Part shown: piece by piece, positions 1-8,897 of the stretch | How positions within the stretch are numbered: the stretch's first letter is position 1 | Layout: every line of letters starts with the position of its first letter | NCBI RefSeq assembly: GCF_002234595.1 | Contig: NZ_NMUL01000045.1 | Span: 62,001-126,000, forward strand | Source of the DNA: Amycolatopsis vastitatis | GTDB taxonomy: Bacteria > Actinomycetota > Actinomycetes > Mycobacteriales > Pseudonocardiaceae | Direction: 5' to 3' | Length of the DNA: 64,000 bases | Notes under the pieces: generated by a model | Told to the model about the DNA's origin: nothing | The model's database searches: none | What the model saw: the letters and a program-made list of their open reading frames with translations, nothing else | Position numbers and translations under genes: made by a program

Positions 1-715
<715 letters not shown>

Positions 716-932
716 GGCGGCTGACGATACCTGCGGGCCGACACGGAGCGTCCACCGGAAGTAGGATCACGAGCTTCGAGTGGCCCATCCAGTACCACGG
801 TGCGCGCTGAGCTGCTTGAATGCCGCGTGGGGCCGTAGCATCCGAGCACGGCCCGTGACGACCGCATTACCCGGCCCCGCTCCACGGCGGGGCGCCCGCG
901 CGAGCGGGCGTACAGGCGATAAGGAGCCTGCG

Positions 933-2246
933 ATGGCCCAGGAGAACACTTCCACCGGTACCCCGGCCCCGCACCCGGTGCCGCACGCGCTGCACGCCGG
1001 GCACGCCGCCCCGCCCGTGCCGCCCGCCGAGCCCACCCCCGCGACCTGGGGCCGGATCGACGACGAGGGCACCGTCTACGTCATCACCGCCGAGGGGGAA
1101 CGTGCCGTCGGCGTCTGGCAGGCAGGCAGTCCCGACGAAGGTCTGGTGCACTACGCCCGCCGCTTCGACGACGTGCGCACCGAGGTCGAGCTGCTGGAAA
1201 CCCGGCTGATCTCCGGCGCGGGCGACCCGAAGCACGCGCTGTCGAGCGCGACCCAGATCCGGGACGGGCTGGCCGAGGCCGCGGTGGTCGGCGACCTCGC
1301 GGCGCTCGCCGCGCGGCTGGAGTACGTCATCGCGCACGCCGAGAAGGCGCTGGCCAGCGCGAAGGCCGAGCGGGAGGAGGCCCGCGCGGCCGCCGTCGCC
1401 CGGAAGCAGGAGCTGGCCGAAGAGGCCGAGAAGATCGCCGCCGAGTCCACGCAGTGGAAGGCGGCGGGCGACCGGCTGCGGACGATCCTCGACGAGTGGA
1501 AGACGGTCAAGGGCGTCGACCGCAAGACCGACGACGAGCTGTGGAAGCGGTTCTCGAAGGCCCGCGAGGCGTTCAACCGCCGGCGCGGCTCGCACTTCGC
1601 CGAGCTCGACAAGCAGCGCGCGGCGGCCAAGCAGCGCAAGGAGGAGCTCATCGCCGAAGCGGAGGCGATCAGCGAGTCCGACGACTGGGGCGACACCGCC
1701 GGCCGCTACAAGGACCTGATGACGGAGTGGAAGGCCGCCGGCCGCGCGCCGAAGGACAGCGACGAGGCACTGTGGCAGCGGTTCCGCGCGGCGCAGGACA
1801 AGTTCTTCGCCCGCCGGTCCGCGGTGTTCTCCGAGCGCGACGCGGAGTTCTCGCAGAACGCCGCCCGCAAGGAGGAACTGCTGGTCGAGGCCGAGAAGAT
1901 CGACGCGGCAGCCAACCTGGAGGCGGCGAAGAACGCGCTGCGCCGGATCCAGGAGCAGTGGGACGAGATCGGCAAGGTCCCGCGCGAACGCATCCGCGAG
2001 CTCGACGGCAGGCTCAAGGCGGTCCAGGACGCGGTCAAGTCGGCCGAGGACAGCCGCTGGCGCCGCACCGACCCGGAGGCGCAGGCCCGAGCCGCGCAGT
2101 TCCGCGAGCGCGTCGAGCAGTTCGAGTCACAGGCGGCGAAGGCCCGCGCGGCCGGGGACGAGCGTCGCGCGAAGAAGGCCGACGAGCAGGCCGCGCAGTG
2201 GCGTGAGTGGCTGCAGGCCGCGGAGGCGGCGGTCGCGGACCGCTGA
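933..2246 (+). CDS. DUF349 domain-containing protein
   Basis: The 437-residue protein has a Pro/Ala/His-rich first 45 residues and a short beta-rich segment around GRIDDEGTVYVI. The rest is charged helical sequence containing repeated DUF349 units (W(K/R)xxGR, ELWxRFxxAxxxF and related motifs) from about residue 140 to the end. The ATG at 933 is preceded by AAGGAG at 921-926. An in-frame start at 780 would add 51 residues lacking a ribosome site. The protein is probably cytoplasmic and coiled-coil. A homologue sits between miaA and miaB in mycobacteria (Rv2731, from memory). Its biochemical role is not established, and nothing in the sequence suggests catalysis. Confidence 0.88.
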   Translation: MAQENTSTGTPAPHPVPHALHAGHAAPPVPPAEPTPATWGRIDDEGTVYVITAEGERAVGVWQAGSPDEGLVHYARRFDDVRTEVELLETRLISGAGDPKHALSSATQIRDGLAEAAVVGDLAALAARLEYVIAHAEKALASAKAEREEARAAAVARKQELAEEAEKIAAESTQWKAAGDRLRTILDEWKTVKGVDRKTDDELWKRFSKAREAFNRRRGSHFAELDKQRAAAKQRKEELIAEAEAISESDDWGDTAGRYKDLMTEWKAAGRAPKDSDEALWQRFRAAQDKFFARRSAVFSERDAEFSQNAARKEELLVEAEKIDAAANLEAAKNALRRIQEQWDEIGKVPRERIRELDGRLKAVQDAVKSAEDSRWRRTDPEAQARAAQFRERVEQFESQAAKARAAGDERRAKKADEQAAQWREWLQAAEAAVADR

Positions 2247-2267
2247 GGTCAGAGGTCGCTTCAAGCT

Positions 2268-2305
2268 CGTGAAGGCCACCTTGAGGATTCAAGGTGGCCT
2301 TCACG
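2268..2305 (+). terminator. Strong hairpin terminator after the DUF349 gene
   Basis: A perfect 17-bp stem (2268-2284 with 2289-2305) encloses a GGAT loop and starts 22 bases after the DUF349 stop codon. It is followed by a short T-run (CTTTA). The core arm reads GTGAAGGCCACCTTGA. Confidence 0.85.
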
Positions 2306-2313
2306 GCTTTATG

Positions 2314-2608
2314 GCGAGGTCGGCAAGCCGAGGACCGCGCTCACCGGCGTAACGGCAGGTTAACGGCGTGACCGGCACCCCATCCAGCCCCCCCCTGCCA
2401 CCCCGATACGAAGCCAGAACACGGACGGCAGTGCCGGGTCAAGGCACGCTTTCCCGCCTTGACGCGGTACTGCCGTCCGTAGTCACAATCCGGCTTCGGG
2501 GTGGTGGGCCAACGAGTGCTTCGCGGAGCTACCGGCAACGACACGACGTTGCCGGAGCCCTGCCAGGGAGGGTGGGGGCTGCTGAGGGGCGAGGTCGGCA
2601 AGCCGAGG
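2314..2608. repeat. Two 20-base direct repeats, 275 bases apart
   Basis: GCGAGGTCGGCAAGCCGAGG occurs at 2314-2333 and again at 2589-2608, flanking the large palindrome at 2421-2480. Identity is exact over 20 bases. The arrangement could be the remnant of a small duplicated or mobile repeat unit. No coding function is apparent. Confidence 0.7.
2421..2480. repeat. Large interrupted palindrome (25-bp arms)
   Basis: Arms 2421-2445 and 2456-2480 pair over 25 positions with one mismatch and one G-T pair, around a 10-base loop. The outer 10 bp (ACGGACGGCA with TGCCGTCCGT) and inner 8 bp (GTCAAGGC with GCCTTGAC) are perfect. It lies about 115 bases past the terminator, so it is not simply that terminator. 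It could be a second terminator, a structured RNA or a repeat-element core. Confidence 0.75.
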
Positions 2609-2657
2609 GTCGGCGGTTCGCCCGAAGGGGGCCGGTAGCCGCCACTTCCGGGGGTTT

Positions 2658-2674
2658 CCGCGCGCTTCGCGCGG
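2658..2674. repeat. Small GC hairpin before the 2698 gene
   Basis: A 7-bp perfect stem (CCGCGCG with CGCGCGG) around a CTT loop ends 23 bases before the ATG at 2698. It may affect translation or be chance in GC-rich DNA. Confidence 0.4.
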
Positions 2675-2697
2675 CGTCCGGTGCTCCACTTTCGATC

Positions 2698-3153
2698 ATG
2701 ACCAGGACACCGTTCAGTGCCAGCAGGATCCTCTCCGCGCTGGTGATCAGCATCGCCGTCGCCGGGCTCGCTCCGGCTCTCGCCGCGCCGGCCACCGCCG
2801 CGCCGCTCACCTCCTCCGTCGAAGCCGGCAAGGGGAAGGTGAAGGTCGACGGGAAACTCGGCAAGAACCACGTCAAGGTCAACGAGAAGGTCGACCTCAA
2901 GGGCAACCTCAAGGTGCTCGACGGGGCCCGCGCCGAGGACGGCACCCAGGCCCTCGAGACCGTCATCGTGCAGCAGCTGCAGGCCGGGACGTGGGTGAAC
3001 CTCGCCGACACGACTTGCCGGCCGAACGGGGGCTTCACGTTCAGCCTCAGCTTCAGCCTCAGCGCCACGATCTCGCTGCGGCTCTACCACCCCGAGACGA
3101 CGCTGTACGCCGCCGCTTACTCGGCGAGCACCTTCACCCTGCGAGTCGGCTGA
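2698..3153 (+). CDS. Small secreted protein of unknown function
   Basis: This 151-residue protein has a clear Sec signal peptide: MTRTPFSAS, a hydrophobic core (LVISIAVAGLAPALAAP), and a likely cut near residue 34 after the ATAA segment. The mature part is Lys/Val-rich (GKGKVKVDGKLGKNHVKV) then beta-rich, with one cysteine (TTCRPN) and a Ser/Phe-rich stretch. No enzyme motif is visible. The ATG at 2698 is chosen because it starts the signal peptide; no good ribosome site precedes it. The open frame extends upstream to 2368 through the non-coding interval, but that part is low complexity. It is most likely an extracellular beta-sandwich domain; I do not recognise the family. Confidence 0.7.
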   Translation: MTRTPFSASRILSALVISIAVAGLAPALAAPATAAPLTSSVEAGKGKVKVDGKLGKNHVKVNEKVDLKGNLKVLDGARAEDGTQALETVIVQQLQAGTWVNLADTTCRPNGGFTFSLSFSLSATISLRLYHPETTLYAAAYSASTFTLRVG

Positions 3154-3172
3154 GCCTGGTCCCCACCGGCAC

Positions 3173-3646
3173 TCAGGACCGCGAAAACGCCGTCCGCATC
3201 CACTGGACCGCGAGGCAGATCATCGCGATCCAGGCGATGACCAGGCCGATCCCGGGACCGCCGCCCGCGGACCCGGGCGCGTGCGACGACTGCTGCGACC
3301 AGATGGCCAGCAGCCCGTCCACCGAGGCGAACCAGCCGCCGGCCGCGCACACCCAGGACAGCCACCAGCGGCGCGTCACCAGCGCCAGCGCCGAAGCGAC
3401 GATGCCGACGCCGGTCGACGTCGCCGCGAACAGCTGCGGGATGCCGCCACCCTCGCCGGCGAGCACCTGCCAGCCCGCGTGGTCGCCGACCCAGGGGAGG
3501 ATCAGGCAGATCAGCAGCACGAACGTGAACACCGCGATGGTGAACCCGCGGCGGCCCAGCTCCACCGTGCGGGACGCGTGCTCACCGGCTTCGTCGATTT
3601 CGGCGGCCAGCTCGGCCAGCTCGCCGTTGCCCTTCGGCTCCGTCAC
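3173..3646 (-). CDS. Four-helix membrane protein downstream of miaB
   Basis: This 157-residue protein has a charged N terminus ([16 protein letters not shown]) and four predicted membrane helices, near [60 protein letters not shown] and [18 protein letters not shown]. The GTG start at 3644-3646 overlaps the miaB stop as GTGA, indicating translational coupling; another GTG lies three codons upstream. A conserved membrane protein sits in the same place after miaB in mycobacteria (Rv2732c, from memory). No function is known to me. It converges on the small secreted gene, 19 bases away. Confidence 0.85.
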   Translation of the reverse strand: MTEPKGNGELAELAAEIDEAGEHASRTVELGRRGFTIAVFTFVLLICLILPWVGDHAGWQVLAGEGGGIPQLFAATSTGVGIVASALALVTRRWWLSWVCAAGGWFASVDGLLAIWSQQSSHAPGSAGGGPGIGLVIAWIAMICLAVQWMRTAFSRS

Positions 3647-5136
3647 AGCGCACACCCACTCACCGGCTCGGGCTGAGCGGCCGGGGCACCGAAGCCCGGC
3701 AGGCCCAGCGTGACGCCGCTCGTCTTCGGCCGCAGCCCGGCCTCCGCGTTGTCGCCGGCCCGCGTCCGCCGGTGCGACAGCAGGTCGCCGTCCGCCACCA
3801 GGTGGTGCGGCGCGCCGTAGGTCACCACCGTCTCGACGACGTCGCCCGGGCGGACCGCGCGGTCGACGTTCGCCCCGGTCGGCGCGAAGTGCACCAGCCG
3901 CCCGTCGCGGGCGCGGCCGCTCATCCGGTGCGTCTCGGCGTCCTTGCGCCCCTCGCCCTCGGCGACGAGCAGCTCGACGCGGCGGCCGACGATCTTCTTG
4001 TTCTCTTCCCAGGAGATCGTGTTCTGCAGCTCGACCAGGCGTTCGTACCGCTCCTGGACGACCTCCTTCGGCAGCTGGCCGTCCATCGTCGCGGCCGGCG
4101 TGCCCGGGCGCTTCGAGTACTGGAAGGTGAACGCGCTGGAGAATCGGGCCTGCGCCACGACGTCCAGGGTCGCCTGGAAGTCCTCCTCGGTCTCGCCGGG
4201 GAAGCCGACGATGATGTCGGTGGTGATCGCCGCGTCCGGCATGACCGCGCGGACCTCGTCGAGGATCTTCAGGAACCGCGCCGAGCGGTACGAGCGCTTC
4301 ATCTCGCGCAGCACCCGGTCGGAGCCGGACTGCAGCGGCATGTGCAGCTGGTGGCAGACGTTCGGGGTCGCCGCCATCGCCTCGATGACGTCGGAGGTGA
4401 ACGCCGCCGGGTGCGGCGAGGTGAAGCGGACGCGCTCGAGCCCGTCGACCGTGCCGCACGCGCGCAGCAGCTTGCCGAACGCCAGCCGGTCGCCGAACTC
4501 GACGCCGTAGGAGTTGACGTTCTGGCCGAGCAGGGTGACCTCGAGCACGCCCTCGGCGACGAGCGCTTCCACCTCGGCGAGGATCTCGCCGGGCCGCCGG
4601 TCGCGTTCCTTGCCGCGCAGCGCGGGGACGATGCAGAAGGTGCAGGTGTTGTTGCACCCGACCGAAACGGACACCCAGCTCGCGTAGGACGACTCGCGGC
4701 GCGCGGGCAGCGTCGAGGGGAAGGTCTCGAGCGATTCGAGGATCTCGACCTCGGCCTCGGCGTTGTGCCGGGCGCGCTCGAGCAGCGTCGGCAACGACCC
4801 GAGGTTGTGCGTCCCGAACACGACGTCCACCCACGGCGCCCGCTTGACGATCTCGCCGCGGTCCTTCTGGGCCAGGCACCCGCCGACGGCGATCTGCAGG
4901 TCCGGGTTCGCGACCTTGTCCGGCCGCAGGTGCCCGAGGGTGCCGTACAGCTTGTTGTCGGCGTTCTCCCGGACGGCGCAGGTGTTGAACACGATCAGGT
5001 CGGGTTTCGCCCCGGCGCTCACCGGGACGTACCCGGCGTCCTCGAGCTGCCCCGCGAGCCGCTCGGAGTCGTGCACGTTCATCTGGCAGCCGAACGTGCG
5101 GATCTGGTACGCCCTGGGTGCCTGGTTCTCGGTCAT
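3643..5136 (-). CDS. miaB: tRNA-2-methylthio-N6-dimethylallyladenosine synthase MiaB
   Basis: MiaB is the radical-SAM methylthiotransferase that thiomethylates C2 of i6A37 in tRNA, using the product of MiaA. The 497-residue protein shows the N-terminal UPF0004 domain with its three cysteines ([34 protein letters not shown]). The radical-SAM CxxxCxxC motif (CNNTCTFC) follows near residue 175, then a C-terminal TRAM region. Length fits the actinobacterial family, which carries an extra C-terminal tail of about 30 residues (here [14 protein letters not shown] and on). It is co-transcribed with the downstream membrane protein through a GTGA overlap. The monooxygenase gene ends only 30 bases upstream on the same strand, so read-through is possible. 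Confidence 0.97.
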   Translation of the reverse strand: MTENQAPRAYQIRTFGCQMNVHDSERLAGQLEDAGYVPVSAGAKPDLIVFNTCAVRENADNKLYGTLGHLRPDKVANPDLQIAVGGCLAQKDRGEIVKRAPWVDVVFGTHNLGSLPTLLERARHNAEAEVEILESLETFPSTLPARRESSYASWVSVSVGCNNTCTFCIVPALRGKERDRRPGEILAEVEALVAEGVLEVTLLGQNVNSYGVEFGDRLAFGKLLRACGTVDGLERVRFTSPHPAAFTSDVIEAMAATPNVCHQLHMPLQSGSDRVLREMKRSYRSARFLKILDEVRAVMPDAAITTDIIVGFPGETEEDFQATLDVVAQARFSSAFTFQYSKRPGTPAATMDGQLPKEVVQERYERLVELQNTISWEENKKIVGRRVELLVAEGEGRKDAETHRMSGRARDGRLVHFAPTGANVDRAVRPGDVVETVVTYGAPHHLVADGDLLSHRRTRAGDNAEAGLRPKTSGVTLGLPGFGAPAAQPEPVSGCAL

Positions 5137-5166
5137 CGCCCTTCAGGGTAGCCCCGCTCCCACCTG

Positions 5167-6282
5167 CTACTTCGCGGTGGCCTCGGCTCCGGCGAGCAGG
5201 GCGAGCATGCCGTGGGGCGCGTCGTCGCCGAACATGACCTCGTAGATGTCGTCTTCCGCTTCCGCCGCCGCGCGCTCGAACATGCCCTGCTCGTACTCGG
5301 CCAGCGCCGTCTCCACGTCGCCCGGGTGTGCGGCGATGGCCCGGCCGAGTTCGGCGCCGTCCTGCATGGCCAGGTTGGCTCCTTCGCCGTTCGGGGGCAT
5401 CAGGTGGGCCGCGTCTCCCAGCAGGGTCACTCCGGGCACCCTGTCCCAGCGATGCCCGGCCGGCAGCGTGTGGAGGCGGCGCAGGACCGGCGGCGTGTCG
5501 CTGTCCGTGATCAGAGCCGTGAGCTCGGGCGCCCAGCCGGCGAACTCCTCGACGGCCCCGGCCACGACGGTGGCCTCGTCGGCGCCGGCGAGCCAGTCCT
5601 GGGGCTTGAACAGCTGCGCGTACGTGTGCAGTGCCCCGTCGCCCTCCCGATGGGCCACGATTCCCTTGCCCGGCGCGAGCGCGTAGAGCGCTCCGGCTCC
5701 GACGGCCTTCGCGGCGGCGGGATGGCGGGCGTCGCCGTCGAACAGGAACGTCTCGACGACCGTGATGCCCACGTACTCCGGGGTGGCGCCGGTGAGCAGC
5801 GGGCGGACCTTCGACCACGCGCCGTCCGCGCCGACCAGCAGGGTCGTGACGACCGTGGCACCGTCGGCGAAGCTCACCTCGTGGCCGCCGTCGCCGAGGG
5901 GCCGGACCCCGGTGACCTTGTGTCCCCAGTGGACGGTGCCGGGCGGGAGCGAGTCGAGCAGCAGCTGCCGCAGCTCGCCGCGCTGGACCTCGGGACGTTC
6001 GCCGGTGCCGTCGTCGGGCCGGTCGAGCAGCACAGTCCCGGTGCTGTCGACGACGCGGGTGGACTCGCGGCCCGGCAGGACGAGCTTCCGGAACCCCTCG
6101 GTCAGGCCCGCCGCCTCGAGGGCCGGCTGGCCGTTCCACGGGTGGATGTCCAGCATGCCGCCCTGGCGGCGGGCGTCCGGCGAGGCCTCCGCTTCGTAAA
6201 CCGCCACCGGGATGCCGTGCCGGTGCAGCACGCGGGCCAGGACCAGGCCGCCGAGGCCGGCTCCGATGATCGTGACAGTCAT
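5167..6282 (-). CDS. FAD-dependent monooxygenase (TetX/PHBH-like)
   Basis: The 371-residue protein is a group A flavoprotein monooxygenase. It has the N-terminal dinucleotide motif GAGLGGLVLARVL (residues about 6-18), a mid-protein DG motif (GADGAWSKVRPLL) and the C-terminal GD motif (LLGDAAHLMPPNGEGANLAM). Such enzymes hydroxylate aromatic or drug-like substrates using NAD(P)H and O2. Length and the MPPNGEGAN variant resemble TetX-type enzymes, but the substrate cannot be read from sequence. The ATG at 6282 is preceded by AGGAAACC. It is transcribed divergently from a TetR regulator across an 84-base gap carrying two palindromic operators, so induction by a small molecule is likely. Confidence 0.9.
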   Translation of the reverse strand: MTVTIIGAGLGGLVLARVLHRHGIPVAVYEAEASPDARRQGGMLDIHPWNGQPALEAAGLTEGFRKLVLPGRESTRVVDSTGTVLLDRPDDGTGERPEVQRGELRQLLLDSLPPGTVHWGHKVTGVRPLGDGGHEVSFADGATVVTTLLVGADGAWSKVRPLLTGATPEYVGITVVETFLFDGDARHPAAAKAVGAGALYALAPGKGIVAHREGDGALHTYAQLFKPQDWLAGADEATVVAGAVEEFAGWAPELTALITDSDTPPVLRRLHTLPAGHRWDRVPGVTLLGDAAHLMPPNGEGANLAMQDGAELGRAIAAHPGDVETALAEYEQGMFERAAAEAEDDIYEVMFGDDAPHGMLALLAGAEATAK

Positions 6283-6293
6283 GGTTTCCTCCG

Positions 6294-6312
6294 ATTGGAT
6301 CGTCGTTCCAAT
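6294..6312. promoter_or_regulatory. Operator-like palindrome 1 (TetR target, putative)
   Basis: ATTGGATCGTCGTTCCAAT is a palindrome with perfect 6-bp arms (ATTGGA/TCCAAT) and a near-symmetric centre, 12 bases upstream of the monooxygenase start. A near-copy lies 36 bases away. Confidence 0.75.
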
Positions 6313-6330
6313 CGTCACCGTAGCACGAGT

Positions 6331-6347
6331 TTGGATCGGCGTTCCAT
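6331..6347. promoter_or_regulatory. Operator-like palindrome 2 (TetR target, putative)
   Basis: TTGGATCGGCGTTCCAT repeats 15 of 17 bases of the first site, with the same spacing between half sites. It sits 20 bases before the TetR start, which fits autoregulation. The 36-base offset is not a whole number of helical turns (about 3.4). Confidence 0.75.
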
Positions 6348-6366
6348 ACGTGCGATGATCGGACCT

Positions 6367-7023
6367 GTGACGAAGAGACGCACGGACGGGCTGTCCAAGG
6401 ACGTGATCGTCCGGGCGGCGGCCGGGATCCTGGACGAGGCCGGCGAGGCCGCGCTGACGTTCCGCGCGCTCACCGCCCGCCTCGACACCGGCTACGGCGC
6501 GATCTACCACCACGTCGCGAACAAGAGCGACCTGCTCGCGGCGGCCACCGACGACGTCATCGCCCGCGTCATGACCGGCACGGCCGACGGCGCCGAGCCG
6601 CGGGAGGCTCTGCGCACCGTCGCGCTGGGCCTGTTCGACGCGATCGACGCCCACCCCTGGGTCGGCGCCCAGCTCTCGCGCGAGCCGTGGCGGCCCGCGC
6701 TGATGGAGATCTACGAGCGCATCGGCGGGCTGCTCGACGCGCTCGGCGTGCCCGAGCGAGCGCTGTTCGACGCCGCGGGCGCGCTCGTGAACTACGTCCT
6801 CGGCGTCGCCGGGCAGAACGCGGCGAACGCCCGGTTGCTCACGTCCGGCCAGGGGGATCGCTCGGCCTTCCTGGCCGACGTCTCCGCCCGCTGGGCGTCG
6901 CTCGACCCCGACCGGTACCCGTTCGTCCGCCGGGCCGCGGCGCACCTGCGCGAGCACGACGACCGCGAGCAGTTCCTCGCGGGCGTCGACTTCTTCCTGG
7001 CCGGAATAGCGACCCTTCGCTAG
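6367..7023 (+). CDS. TetR/AcrR family transcriptional regulator
   Basis: This 218-residue protein has an N-terminal helix-turn-helix (about residues 10-55; TFRALTARLDTGYGAIYHHV) followed by a TetR_C-like ligand domain. It probably represses the divergent monooxygenase gene and itself through the paired palindromes between them. The GTG at 6367 gives a normal TetR N terminus (VTKRRTDGLSKDVIVRAAAG). An ATG four codons upstream (6355) is an alternative, and neither has a strong ribosome site. It converges on the GH5 gene with a 28-base gap. Confidence 0.88.
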   Translation: MTKRRTDGLSKDVIVRAAAGILDEAGEAALTFRALTARLDTGYGAIYHHVANKSDLLAAATDDVIARVMTGTADGAEPREALRTVALGLFDAIDAHPWVGAQLSREPWRPALMEIYERIGGLLDALGVPERALFDAAGALVNYVLGVAGQNAANARLLTSGQGDRSAFLADVSARWASLDPDRYPFVRRAAAHLREHDDREQFLAGVDFFLAGIATLR

Positions 7024-7051
7024 CAGTCCACAGTGGAGCGGCTGCGGCGGA

Positions 7052-8818
7052 TCACTTCGCGGACGCGGTAGGCGCCCAAGCCGCGAGTTCCGCACGGACC
7101 GCCGCCAGCTGGGCCGCGGTCGGCGCGGTCGCCGGTTCCGCGATCAGCGCGTAGTGCAGGCCCGGGGTCGCACCCAGACGCAGGCGGTCGCCCGCCCGGC
7201 TGACCGAAGCCACGTCCGTGACCACCGTCGGCGTCATCCCCGCCGGTACGTGAAGCTCGGTCGGCGCGCCCGCGTCGGTTCCCTGCCACACCAGGACTCC
7301 GTACCGGCCGGTGCCGGTCAGCGCGGCGGTGGCCGGCATCGTCGACGGGATCCGGTTCCAGGTCAGGGTCTGGCTGCCGTCGCGCGAGCGGTCCTCGTAC
7401 GTGAACGCCAGCGTGTGGCCGGCGACCGCGGCCGGGTAGAGCCGGTCGAGCAGGCGCGCGTCCTGGCGGAGCTGGACGGTCCCGTCGTCCGCCGTGCGGG
7501 CCGAGGAGAAGTCCTCGCCGTTCCAGGCGTCGCCGTCCGTCTTGACCTTGTCCGGGTTGTCGTTCATCAGCTCGTGGTGACGGCCGCTGTAGATGTCCCA
7601 CTGCCACTGCGTCGACGACAGCACCGGGCCCGACTGCGCCGGCTGGCTCCACCAGTTCGCGCCGGACACCCGTGAATCCAGGGCCTGGTACATCGCCTTG
7701 TCGACCGTCGGGGTCTTGTCCGAGGTGTAGCCCGTCATCGGGTGGCCGAACTCGGTGACGATCGCCGCCGTGCCCAAGGCCGTCGCGCGGTCGCGGACCG
7801 TGCCGAAGTTCGCGCTGTACTGGCCGTCGCCCGCCTTGCCCGGCATGAACACGCCGGACTGGGCGAGCTGGTCGTAGAAGTGCGTGTTGAACACGTACCG
7901 CGGGCCCATGACGCCGGTGTCCTGGAAGCCGCCGGGGTGGAGCTGGAAGGAGATGTTGGCGTTCCAGAACATGTTCGGTTCGACGAACGCGGGCTTGTCC
8001 TGCCAGCCGGCGGTGTCCATCGCGTCGCGGAACCGCTTGAAGAACGGCCAGAGCACGTTCTGCTCCCACGCCTTGCTGTCCTGGCCCTGGTCGTACCGCC
8101 CGGCGAAGGGCTCGTTGTACGGGTCCATGCCCGCCACGCCCGCGAACTGGGCGGCGCTCAGGTTCGTCCGCAGGTAGGACATCGTCTGGACGGCCTGGCC
8201 GACGAACTCGTCCTGGACGCCGCGGGCGTTGTGCCAGAAGTCCTTCGTGGCGTCCTGGACCGCGCCGTTCTGGGTGATGTTCTGTCCCCAGTGCGCGCAG
8301 ATGCCGCAGCTCTCCGCCGGGTAGCCGCCGAGGTCGACGACCCACTTCGGCGCGCCGTCGCCGGTGTACCAGCTGCCGCGGTTGAACAGGTAGCGGGAGA
8401 ACAGGTCCTGGTGGAAGTCCGGCAGGACCGTGAAACCCTCGTCGAGGAACGCCTTCATCTGGTCGGTCAGCGCGGCCAGATACTGCGTGTTCACCGGGCC
8501 GCGCACCGGCTGCGTCCCCGCCCACGCGATCGGGAACCGCACCGCGTTCGCGCCGGTGAGCGCCCGCATCGACTGCGCGGACCGGCGCGCGTCGGCCGCG
8601 TTGGCGAACGGCAGGAAACCGTTTTCCGCCAGCTTCGTCTCCCCCGAGACGTTGAAGCCGCGCAAGACCACTTCGCGGCCGTACTCGTCGACGAAAGCCG
8701 AGCCGCGCACGGTCAACCGGTGCTGCGGAACGTCCTCGGCCACGGCGGAGGCGACGACGCCGGAAGTCACGCCGGAAGTCATCGCCACGGCGGTCAGCAA
8801 AGCCACGAGCATGCGCAT
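7052..8818 (-). CDS. Secreted GH5 glycoside hydrolase (endoglycoceramidase/cellulase-like)
   Basis: The 588-residue protein has a signal peptide (MRMLVALLTAVAMTSGV..., cut near residue 30) and a GH5 (beta/alpha)8 barrel. GH5 hallmarks are visible: VVLRGFNVSG, NAVRFPIAW, LPDFHQDLFSRY, the acid/base Glu in DPYNEPFAG (about residue 236) and the nucleophile Glu in VTEFGHPMTG (about residue 356). A C-terminal beta domain follows from about residue 480. The pattern resembles endoglycosylceramidase-type GH5 (HQDLFSR, NEPFAG), so glycolipids are possible substrates besides beta-glycans. It is the third gene of a minus-strand GH run. An ATG at 8836 and a TTG at 8851 are alternative starts. Confidence 0.88.
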   Translation of the reverse strand: MRMLVALLTAVAMTSGVTSGVVASAVAEDVPQHRLTVRGSAFVDEYGREVVLRGFNVSGETKLAENGFLPFANAADARRSAQSMRALTGANAVRFPIAWAGTQPVRGPVNTQYLAALTDQMKAFLDEGFTVLPDFHQDLFSRYLFNRGSWYTGDGAPKWVVDLGGYPAESCGICAHWGQNITQNGAVQDATKDFWHNARGVQDEFVGQAVQTMSYLRTNLSAAQFAGVAGMDPYNEPFAGRYDQGQDSKAWEQNVLWPFFKRFRDAMDTAGWQDKPAFVEPNMFWNANISFQLHPGGFQDTGVMGPRYVFNTHFYDQLAQSGVFMPGKAGDGQYSANFGTVRDRATALGTAAIVTEFGHPMTGYTSDKTPTVDKAMYQALDSRVSGANWWSQPAQSGPVLSSTQWQWDIYSGRHHELMNDNPDKVKTDGDAWNGEDFSSARTADDGTVQLRQDARLLDRLYPAAVAGHTLAFTYEDRSRDGSQTLTWNRIPSTMPATAALTGTGRYGVLVWQGTDAGAPTELHVPAGMTPTVVTDVASVSRAGDRLRLGATPGLHYALIAEPATAPTAAQLAAVRAELAAWAPTASAK

Positions 8819-8897
8819 GATGGCGGCCCCAAACATGAAGGAGTTTCGCAAAAGCTAGCGACCCGATCCTGGCCCGTCAAGGGCCGGAAGGAGCTGT

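Larger units (their letters stand above)
2247..2697. other. 451-base non-coding, hairpin-rich interval
   Basis: I find no convincing gene here. The interval holds a terminator hairpin (2268-2305), a large interrupted palindrome (2421-2480), two copies of a 20-base sequence (2314-2333 and 2589-2608) and a small GC hairpin (2658-2674) just before the next start codon. The open frames crossing it are low-complexity shadows. Confidence 0.6.
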
